Notes under the pieces: model-generated
Seen by the model: the letters and a program-made list of their open reading frames with translations, nothing else
What the model was told of the DNA's origin: nothing
Database searches by the model: none
Made by a program: the position numbers and the translations under genes
Shown: positions 57,954 to 64,000 of the stretch, one piece after another
How the letters are laid out: each line of letters begins with the position of its first letter
How positions within the stretch are numbered: position 1 is the stretch's first letter
Assembly: GCA_020636275.1 (NCBI GenBank)
Contig: JACJYD010000001.1
Coordinates: forward strand, 1,550,001-1,614,000
Length of the DNA stretch: 64,000 nucleotides
Source of the DNA: Lewinellaceae bacterium
GTDB lineage: Bacteria; Bacteroidota; Bacteroidia; Chitinophagales; Saprospiraceae
Direction: 5' to 3'

Positions 57954-60722
57954 TCAGGCAAACGCCCTTTCCACAATACCTTCCTGTTGTTGATCGTGCA
58001 CTTTCTTGAACCCTGTTGCCGGAGAAGCACTGGTTTTCCGCCCGATCAGCTGAATGGGCAGTTCGCCAGCCAGGTAGGAAAGCACGTATTGCCAGGCGCC
58101 CATGTTGCCGGGTTCTTCCTGAACCCAAAAATATTCGGCCTGGTCATATTTTTCGCGGATCTTTTTCAGTTGGACAAGGGGCATCGGGTAGAGTTGCTCC
58201 AGGCGCACGATCGCTATGTCGCCCCGGTTGTCCTTGCGTTTTTTCTCCAGGAGGTCGTAATAGACCTTACCACTGCAAAGCAGCACCCGTTTCACCTTTT
58301 TTCCGTTTCGCGGGCCCACTTCGGGGTCGTCGATGATCTCCTGAAAGCATTTGCCCATTTCGAAGTCTTCGAGCGGTGATACGACCTCCGGATGCCGCAA
58401 CAGGGATTTTGGGGTCATAACGACCAGCGGCTTGCGGAAAGGCCGCACGAGTTGCCGCCGAAGCAGGTGGAAAAAGTTGGCGGGGGTCGTACAGTTGGCC
58501 ACCGTCATATTGTATTCGGCGCAAAGTTGCAGGAAGCGCTCGATGCGGGCGCTGGAGTGTTCAGGGCCCTGGCCTTCGTAGCCGTGGGGCAGGAGCAGGG
58601 TCAGGCCGCTCATCCGTTGCCACTTGCTCTCCCCTGCCGAGATAAACTGGTCGATAATGGTTTGAGCCCCGTTGTGGAAGTCGCCGAACTGCGCTTCCCA
58701 CAGGACCAGGGTGTCAGGAGTAGCCAGGGAATAACCGTACTCAAAGCCCAGGACGGCAAATTCCGAAAGGGGGGAGTTATAAATGAGAAAACGCCCCTGG
58801 TCGTCCTGTATCCTGGCCAACCGGCTGTATTCTTCGTTGGTTTCGGCGTCGCGAAAGATCGCATGCCGGTGGGAGAACGTGCCCCGTTTGACGTCCTGCC
58901 CGGAGAGGCGCACGTCCTTGCCTTCGAGCAGGATGGTCCCGTAGGCAAGCAACTCGCCCAGCGCCCAGTCCATTTTATTGTCTTCGATCAACTTGGCCGT
59001 ACCCCGCAACAAGCGATTGACCTTGTCGAGCGGAGTGAACCCTTCGGGGATAGTGAGCAGGTGTCGCAGCAATTTTTCCAACGTGGCCCGGGCGATGCCG
59101 GTGGGGGGCGAGAAATCGTAGTCCTCCGGAGTGGTCTTTTTCTTCAACGCGCGCCAGGCTTGCTCCGATTCCTGATATTGATAAGGGAGGGGGTGTTGTT
59201 TGACGTTTTCGAGCCGGGCCTGTAGTTCGTTCCAGAACTCCTTCTCCATGCCCTGGGCCAGCTTCTTGTCCACATCGCCACGCTGTATCAGCTTTTGCGA
59301 GTAAATCTGCCGGGGGTCTTCGTGCTTGCTGATAATCCGGTACATTTCGGGTTGGGTAAACTTGGGGTCATCCCCCTCGTTGTGTCCGTGCCTGCGGTAG
59401 CAGACCATGTCGATAAAGACGTCGGCATTGAACTCCTGGCGATAAGCTACAGCCAGTTCCGAGGCGAAGATCACCGCTTCTGGATCGTCGCCATTGACGT
59501 GAAAAACGGGCGCCTGGATCATGTTGGCAGCGCCGGTGGAATAGGTCGAACTTCGTGCATCGTCGAAATCAGTGGTGAAGCCGATCTGGTTGTTGATCAC
59601 GAAATGGATGGTGCCGCCTGTATAATAGCCTTTTAATTGGCTCAACTGCACGGTTTCATAAACGACGCCCTGGCCGGCCATAGCGGCATCGCCGTGGATG
59701 AGTACGGGTAGGATGCGGTCGTAGTTGCTTTGGTAAAGCACGTCAGCCTTAGCCCGGGAGAACCCTTCTACCACGGGGTTGACGGCTTCCAGGTGGGAGG
59801 GGTTGGGCACGAGTTTGAGGTGTACGATCTTGCCGTTGGGGCCATCCAACTGGGAGGAGTAGCCCAGGTGGTACTTCACGTCGCCATCGCCGAAACTCAG
59901 GTCGGGTACGGCCGTGCCTTCGAATTCATTGAAGATCTGCTCATAGGTCTTGCCCATGATATTGGCCAACACGTTGAGGCGGCCGCGGTGCGCCATGCCG
60001 ATAACGACTTCTTCCACCTGGTCTTCCGCGCCTGTCCGGATAATGGCGTCCAGGGCGGGGATGGTGGTTTCGCCGCCTTCCAGGGAAAAGCGCTTTTGTC
60101 CGATGTATTTGGTATGCAGGAATTTTTCAAAGATGACAGCGCCATTGAGTTTTTCAAGGATGCGCCGTTTTTTCTCAGGGGTTAGTCCGAAAGAACTTTC
60201 TGATGAGGCCGATTCGATACGGGTTCGCAGCCAGCGGCGACGCTCCCGGTCGGCAATGTGGTGAAATTCAAAGCCGATATTCCCGCAATAAATATGATCC
60301 AACCTGGCCAGGATCTGTCGCAGGGTGGCGTATTCCAGCCCGATCTCCTTCCCGGCAAAGAAGGAAGTATCGAGGTCTTTTTCCGACAAATTGAAATCCT
60401 CCAGTTTCAAGTGGGGTTTGCGGTCGCGACGGTGGCGGATGGGGTTGGTGGTCGACATCAGGTGACCGCGGTTGCGGTAGCCGATGATAAGGGCCAATAC
60501 CCGCAGTTCATTGGTCAGCTGGTCGGAGGAAAGCTCCTGTCCGGCCAGGGCTTCCAGCCCGGTTTCCACCTGGGAGGCGCCGTTGCGGAAGGAGGCAAAG
60601 TCGAAGCCACGAAAAAAAAGCTGCCAGCCTTCCTCCACCGAAGCGGGATTTTCCCGGTACCGCTCGTACATGGATTCTATATAGTTGGGATGGGCATTGA
60701 ATACGAAGGAGAGGTCTTTCAT
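57954..60722 (-). CDS. sucA: 2-oxoglutarate dehydrogenase E1 component
   Basis: 922 aa, standard for OdhA/SucA. The N-terminus (LSFVFNAHPNYIESMYERYR) matches the E2-binding region. TPP-binding and catalytic motifs: HGDAAMAGQG, FVINNQIGFTT, and CYRRHGHNEGDDPKFTQP. It decarboxylates 2-oxoglutarate with thiamine diphosphate and passes the succinyl group to E2 (SucB, not in the window) in the TCA cycle. An inverted repeat in its leader (60769-60790) could attenuate it. Confidence 0.96.
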   Translation of the reverse strand: MKDLSFVFNAHPNYIESMYERYRENPASVEEGWQLFFRGFDFASFRNGASQVETGLEALAGQELSSDQLTNELRVLALIIGYRNRGHLMSTTNPIRHRRDRKPHLKLEDFNLSEKDLDTSFFAGKEIGLEYATLRQILARLDHIYCGNIGFEFHHIADRERRRWLRTRIESASSESSFGLTPEKKRRILEKLNGAVIFEKFLHTKYIGQKRFSLEGGETTIPALDAIIRTGAEDQVEEVVIGMAHRGRLNVLANIMGKTYEQIFNEFEGTAVPDLSFGDGDVKYHLGYSSQLDGPNGKIVHLKLVPNPSHLEAVNPVVEGFSRAKADVLYQSNYDRILPVLIHGDAAMAGQGVVYETVQLSQLKGYYTGGTIHFVINNQIGFTTDFDDARSSTYSTGAANMIQAPVFHVNGDDPEAVIFASELAVAYRQEFNADVFIDMVCYRRHGHNEGDDPKFTQPEMYRIISKHEDPRQIYSQKLIQRGDVDKKLAQGMEKEFWNELQARLENVKQHPLPYQYQESEQAWRALKKKTTPEDYDFSPPTGIARATLEKLLRHLLTIPEGFTPLDKVNRLLRGTAKLIEDNKMDWALGELLAYGTILLEGKDVRLSGQDVKRGTFSHRHAIFRDAETNEEYSRLARIQDDQGRFLIYNSPLSEFAVLGFEYGYSLATPDTLVLWEAQFGDFHNGAQTIIDQFISAGESKWQRMSGLTLLLPHGYEGQGPEHSSARIERFLQLCAEYNMTVANCTTPANFFHLLRRQLVRPFRKPLVVMTPKSLLRHPEVVSPLEDFEMGKCFQEIIDDPEVGPRNGKKVKRVLLCSGKVYYDLLEKKRKDNRGDIAIVRLEQLYPMPLVQLKKIREKYDQAEYFWVQEEPGNMGAWQYVLSYLAGELPIQLIGRKTSASPATGFKKVHDQQQEGIVERAFA

Positions 60723-60768
60723 ATCAAAAAGAAGATTGGGTTGTTGGGTTTAGAATGGGCCGCAAAAA

Positions 60769-60790
60769 TGCGGGATTTTTTGGAATCCCG
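60769..60790 (-). promoter_or_regulatory. Hairpin in the sucA 5' leader region
   Basis: On the minus strand: 8-bp stem GCGGGATT / AATCCCGC, loop CCAAAA, then ATTTTTG. This is a weak terminator-like structure ~47 nt before the sucA ATG. Its role is unproven. Confidence 0.4.
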
Positions 60791-60889
60791 CACGCAAATT
60801 TCATTTTGAATAAGAAACAATCGGAGGGCGGCAAGGTTCTGTTTTTTTTGATCGGGACGTCGTTCCGGTAAAAATTAACCATGTCAATA

Positions 60890-60920
60890 TTTGGAATTAT
60901 ACACAGAAACCCTAACTTTG
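60890..60920 (+). promoter_or_regulatory. Perfect Bacteroidota promoter for rpsT
   Basis: TTTG (60890-60893), 19-nt spacer, TAACTTTG (60913-60920): an exact TTTG-N19-TAnnTTTG match. The predicted start near 60926 leaves a ~38-nt leader to the ATG at 60964. Confidence 0.85.
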
Positions 60921-60963
60921 CAGCCCAGTTTTGACAAGCAAATAGAATAACGTTTAATCAGCA

Positions 60964-61221
60964 ATGGCAAATCATAAGTCATCGGAGAAGCGGATGCGGC
61001 AGGAAGCCAAGCGCCGCGTGCAAAATCGCTACTATAAGAAGACCGCCCGTACGGCGATTCAGAAACTGCGCGAGATGGAAAACCCGGAGGAAGCAAAGTC
61101 TTTCCTGCCAAAGGTGTTGAGCATGGTCGACAAGTTGGCCAAAAAGAATACCTGGCATGCAAACAAGGCCTCCAACCTCAAGAGCAGCCTGATGAATCAC
61201 GTGAACCGTCTGGGCGCGTAA
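60964..61221 (+). CDS. rpsT: 30S ribosomal protein S20
   Basis: 85 aa, highly basic, with the S20 pattern (MANHKSSEKRMRQEAKRR, YYKKTARTAIQKLRE, HANKASNLKSSLMNHV). It binds 16S rRNA early in 30S assembly. It is monocistronic, with a perfect promoter upstream and two hairpins downstream, the second being a good terminator. Confidence 0.96.
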   Translation: MANHKSSEKRMRQEAKRRVQNRYYKKTARTAIQKLREMENPEEAKSFLPKVLSMVDKLAKKNTWHANKASNLKSSLMNHVNRLGA

Positions 61222-61244
61222 TTTCTTTTTCCTATATACTGACC

Positions 61245-61277
61245 AACAGCGAAGTCCGCATGGCGGGCTTCGCTGTT
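61245..61277. repeat. 15-bp inverted repeat after rpsT
   Basis: Arms AACAGCGAAGTCCGC / GCGGGCTTCGCTGTT with one G-T pair and loop ATG. No T run follows; the proper terminator is the next hairpin. Confidence 0.7.
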
Positions 61278-61299
61278 GTCGTTGTAGCTTGAAATAAAG

Positions 61300-61337
61300 A
61301 AAACCCGAAACACTCCGGTGCTTCGGGTTTTCTTTTT
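61300..61337 (+). terminator. rpsT intrinsic terminator
   Basis: 10-bp stem AAAACCCGAA / TTCGGGTTTT with an internal CAC/GTG extension, followed by CTTTTT. Confidence 0.85.
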
Positions 61338-61349
61338 GGGATATGTTCC

Positions 61350-61357
61350 TATATTTG
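61350..61357 (+). promoter_or_regulatory. -7 element for the paa genes
   Basis: TATATTTG matches TAnnTTTG, 37 nt before the ATG at 61395. The -33 region is not a clear match. Confidence 0.45.
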
Positions 61358-61394
61358 TACCCGAACAAGCGTTCGTACTTAATTCGTCCTGACC

Positions 61395-62468
61395 ATGCCA
61401 AAGTTTCACACGCTCAAAATAAAAGACGTCCGCCCGGAAACGGCCGACTGTGTATCCGTTGCCTTCGAGGTGCCGGGATCCCTGGCCGGAGAATACGTTT
61501 TCGTACATGGACAAAACCTTACGCTCAAAGCGACGATCCAGGGAGAGGAGGTGCGCAGGTCGTATTCGATCTGTACCAGTCCGCTGGATAATGAATTGCG
61601 CGTAGCGATCAAGAAGGTGCCCGGCGGCCGCTTTTCGACCTTTGCCAACGAGATGCTAAAAGCCGGAGACAGCCTGGAGGTAATGACCCCTTCGGGCAAT
61701 TTTTCGGTCCCACTCGACCCGGCGAACCGCAAACACTACGCGGCCTTCGCCGCAGGCAGCGGCATTACGCCGGTCCTGTCGATCCTGCGCACTGTGTTGC
61801 TGACCGAACCGGGAAGCGAATTCACCCTTTTCTTTGGAAACAAGAGCGCCGAGAACATCATTTTTCGCGATCAACTGGAAGATCTGAAAAACCGCTTCCT
61901 CGACCGTCTGTCCATTCATCACGTACTGAGCCGGGAATACCCCGGCGCCGACCTGTTCTACGGCCGCATCGATGGCGATCGCTGTGGCGATTTCTGCCGC
62001 CTGCTCCTGGATCCGGAAGATGTTGATGAATATTTTCTCTGCGGCCCCGAAGAGATGATCTTTGGCGTCAAGGGGAAACTCGAAGAGGTGGGTGTCGACC
62101 CCAAGCACATTCACTACGAATTATTTACTTCTCCGGTGGGCCCCCTCGGTGTCAAAACCCCTCCGCCCCCCCGGATGGACAAATCGGTTCGATCCCAGAT
62201 CGAAGTGACCCTCGACGGCAACGCCTTTTCATTCGAACTGGACAGCGGTGGCGACACCATCCTGGATGGCGCGCTCAAGGCCGGCGCCGATCTGCCCTTC
62301 GCCTGTAAAGGCGGGGTTTGCGCCACCTGTAAGGCCAGGATCATGGAAGGAGAGGTCGCCATGCAGGTCAACTACGCCCTCGAACCCGATGAGGTGAAAG
62401 CCGGATTCGTGCTCACTTGTCAGTCGCATCCGCGAACGGAGCGGGTGGTGGTGTCGTATGATGAGTAA
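61395..62468 (+). CDS. paaE: 1,2-phenylacetyl-CoA epoxidase reductase subunit PaaE
   Basis: 357 aa. FAD/FMN-binding RRSYSICTSP, NAD(P)-binding AAGSGITPVLSILR, and a C-terminal plant-type 2Fe-2S domain with Cys in FACKGGVCATCKARI and a fourth in LTCQSHP. It passes electrons from NADPH to the di-iron epoxidase PaaABC. It is followed by a TetR regulator and then PaaA on the same strand. Other reductases of this architecture (e.g. for other oxygenases) are possible but the neighbouring paaA supports PaaE. Confidence 0.9.
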   Translation: MPKFHTLKIKDVRPETADCVSVAFEVPGSLAGEYVFVHGQNLTLKATIQGEEVRRSYSICTSPLDNELRVAIKKVPGGRFSTFANEMLKAGDSLEVMTPSGNFSVPLDPANRKHYAAFAAGSGITPVLSILRTVLLTEPGSEFTLFFGNKSAENIIFRDQLEDLKNRFLDRLSIHHVLSREYPGADLFYGRIDGDRCGDFCRLLLDPEDVDEYFLCGPEEMIFGVKGKLEEVGVDPKHIHYELFTSPVGPLGVKTPPPPRMDKSVRSQIEVTLDGNAFSFELDSGGDTILDGALKAGADLPFACKGGVCATCKARIMEGEVAMQVNYALEPDEVKAGFVLTCQSHPRTERVVVSYDE

Positions 62469-62482
62469 ATGTTTTTTTGATA

Positions 62483-63055
62483 ATGAATAAAAAGCAGGAG
62501 ATCTATGATGAGGCGGCCAAACTCTTTCAGGAGAAAGGGTATGGGGCGGCTTCCATGCGCGATCTGGCGGAGCGGGTGCATTTGAAGGCCTCGAGTCTGT
62601 ACAGCCATATTCGCAAGAAGGAGGAGATCCTGGAGAAGATTTGTGCGGACCTGGCGGTCTGGTTTACCGAAGCGATGGAAAGGGTGGAAGAAATGGAGGC
62701 GACCCCCCGGGAAAAAGTGCGGGAACTGCTTTCGTTTCACATTCGCACCGCAATGGACGACCCCACATCGATCACCGTGTTCAGCGATGAATGGAAGCAT
62801 TTGGAGGAACCCTACCGGAGCCAGTTCCTGGCCAGCCGCCGCGATTATGAGGAGCGCTTCCGGCGCATTATTCAGGCCGGTGTTTCGAAGGGAGAATTCC
62901 GGCCGATCGACCCCAATATTATCCTTTACACGTTGTTGTCGGGTATTCGCTGGTTGCACCACAAACAGCGGCTCCCCATACCGCAGCATCGGGAAGGCCT
63001 GGAAATGCAGGTGATCGAACTGCTGCTGGAAGGACTTTCGAAGAAAAATCAGTAA
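62483..63055 (+). CDS. TetR/AcrR-family transcriptional regulator
   Basis: 190 aa from ATG 62483; an in-frame TTG two codons earlier is less likely. The N-terminal TetR helix-turn-helix (FQEKGYGAASMRDLAERVHLKASSLYSHI) is followed by a ligand-binding helical domain. It starts 14 nt after paaE and ends ~50 nt before paaA. It is likely a repressor of the phenylacetate genes, perhaps relieved by phenylacetyl-CoA, by analogy with PaaR-type regulators. Confidence 0.87.
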   Translation: MNKKQEIYDEAAKLFQEKGYGAASMRDLAERVHLKASSLYSHIRKKEEILEKICADLAVWFTEAMERVEEMEATPREKVRELLSFHIRTAMDDPTSITVFSDEWKHLEEPYRSQFLASRRDYEERFRRIIQAGVSKGEFRPIDPNIILYTLLSGIRWLHHKQRLPIPQHREGLEMQVIELLLEGLSKKNQ

Positions 63056-63107
63056 TTTTAGACGCCGTCGCCTCTTTATTGTAGGATCAGAAAAGTCTTA
63101 TTTGCAT

Positions 63108-64000
63108 ATGAATCTCGAACAGCAATTTCAAGCCAGGATCGACCAGGAGATCAAGGTCGAACCACGGGACTGGATGCCGGAAGAATACCGGCAGATGAAT
63201 ATCCGCCAGATCGCCCAGCATGCCCACTCGGAGATCGTCGGCATGCTGCCGGAGGGCAACTGGATCACGCGGGCGCCCTCCCTGCGCCGGAAGGTGGCCC
63301 TGTTGGCCAAGGTGCAGGACGAAGGCGGACATGGGCTCTACCTCTATAGTGCGGCTGAGACCCTGGGCATTTCCCGCGAGGAGCTCATCGACCAGTTGCA
63401 CGAAGGGAAGGCCAAATACAGCAGCATTTTCAACTACCCGGCCCTGACCTGGGCGGATATCGGAGCGATCGGCTGGCTGGTCGACGGCGCCGCCATCATG
63501 AACCAGGTTTCCCTGACGCGCACGTCCTACGGCCCCTATGCCCGCGCAATGGTGCGCATCTGCAAGGAAGAGAGCTTTCACCAACGGCAAGGCTACGAGA
63601 TCCTGCTCACCCTTTGCCGGGGTACCCAGGAACAGAAAGCGATGGCCCAGGATTCACTCAACCGCTGGTGGTGGCCGGCCCTGATGATGTTCGGCCCGAA
63701 CGACGACCAGTCGACCCATACTGAAAAGTCGATGAACTGGAAGCTCAAGCGCAAAAAGAACGATGAACTGCGCCAGCAATTTGTGGATGTGACCGTTCCC
63801 CAGGCCGAATACCTCGGTATCACCGTACCGGATCCCGACCTGAAGTGGAACGAAGAACGCGGCCACTATGATTTCGGTGAAATAAACTGGGATGAATTCT
63901 GGCAGGTTGTAAAAGGCAATGGTCCCTGCAATAAAAAGCGGATGAACGACCGGATCAAGGCACACGAAGAAGGCGCCTGGGTAAGGGAGGCGGCGATGGC
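63108..64000 (+). CDS. paaA: 1,2-phenylacetyl-CoA epoxidase subunit PaaA (partial, runs off the window)
   Basis: 297 codons are visible with no stop before the window end; full PaaA is ~310-330 aa. Ferritin-like di-iron motifs include AQHAHSEIVGMLPEGNW, KVQDEGGHGLYLYSAAETLG and CKEESFHQRQGYE. WWWPALMMFGPNDDQSTHTEKSM is typical of the family. PaaA is the catalytic subunit that epoxidises phenylacetyl-CoA. Start ATG 63108. The remaining paaB-D genes are expected beyond 64,000. Confidence 0.92.
   Translation, partial: MNLEQQFQARIDQEIKVEPRDWMPEEYRQMNIRQIAQHAHSEIVGMLPEGNWITRAPSLRRKVALLAKVQDEGGHGLYLYSAAETLGISREELIDQLHEGKAKYSSIFNYPALTWADIGAIGWLVDGAAIMNQVSLTRTSYGPYARAMVRICKEESFHQRQGYEILLTLCRGTQEQKAMAQDSLNRWWWPALMMFGPNDDQSTHTEKSMNWKLKRKKNDELRQQFVDVTVPQAEYLGITVPDPDLKWNEERGHYDFGEINWDEFWQVVKGNGPCNKKRMNDRIKAHEEGAWVREAAM

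Noticed and set aside
62180..62200. tRNA T-loop-like GGTTCGATCCC
   Set aside because: It is inside the paaE coding sequence with no cloverleaf around it; I found no tRNA in the window.

Overview
The window looks like a chromosomal segment of a Bacteroidota bacterium, most likely of the Saprospiria (Lewinella / Phaeodactylibacter / Haliscomenobacter-like). The evidence is indirect. Secreted proteins carry type IX secretion (T9SS) C-terminal sorting domains. Shine-Dalgarno sequences are mostly absent, and several genes are preceded by the Bacteroidota -7 element TAnnTTTG; rpsT has a perfect TTTG-N19-TAnnTTTG promoter. The envelope genes are of Bacteroidota type (LptD, DUF4105, a CarboxypepD_reg/beta-barrel receptor, an amidase with a SPOR-like end). 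I saw no phage, transposase, CRISPR array, rRNA or tRNA.

Layout. 1-6.1 kb: a secreted PKD-type protein, then a minus-strand operon of an ECF-like sigma factor, a membrane anti-sigma/TPR protein and a TPR-CHAT caspase-like protein. The last two are joined by an A10 tract that looks like a frameshift site. 6.1-11.4 kb: a repeat-filled spacer, an orphan 159-aa protein, a small Cys protein, a secreted GH2 beta-galactosidase and a lipoprotein. 11.4-17.4 kb: MscS channel, sterol-desaturase-like enzyme, alpha-solenoid protein and a T9SS cargo. 17.4-24 kb: DUF1214 protein, sulfotransferase, two SDRs, a nucleosidase-like protein and a probable 56-codon small gene with its own terminator. 24-36 kb: polyphosphate kinase, DUF4105 protein, ABC exporter, a membrane protein, MurB, an MCE protein, an N-acetylmuramoyl amidase and LptD, which together form an envelope-biogenesis block. 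36-50.5 kb: a cyclase-TolB-TPR signalling protein, a 2,317-aa HYR/PKD T9SS protein, an outer-membrane beta-barrel receptor and a LytS/LytTR two-component pair. 50.5-57.5 kb: a secreted protein, a PapA-like acyltransferase / ACP / fatty-acyl-AMP ligase operon, and TrkA-TrkH potassium uptake. 57.5-64 kb: LMW tyrosine phosphatase, 2-oxoglutarate dehydrogenase E1, ribosomal protein S20, and the start of a phenylacetate-CoA pathway (PaaE, a TetR regulator, PaaA running off the end).

The best candidate for an undescribed system is the sigma / anti-sigma / CHAT operon at 2.0-6.1 kb. The CHAT reading frame has no usable start of its own for 84 codons. It begins inside the last codons of the upstream membrane gene at a run of ten A, exactly one base out of frame. 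A -1 slip, or one extra transcribed A, would make a roughly 1,165-aa protein with a cytoplasmic anti-sigma-like head, one membrane span, a periplasmic TPR-CHAT protease-like body and a C-terminal membrane anchor. A homopolymer sequencing error is the main alternative.

The second theme is small palindromic DNA. A 119-bp two-hairpin element occurs twice in opposite orientation with degenerate terminal inverted repeats. A second repeat family (core AACCGC..GCGCTAAGGACGCAAAG) also occurs twice. At least eleven long inverted repeats of mutually unrelated sequence sit at gene boundaries, some reaching into the last codons of genes.
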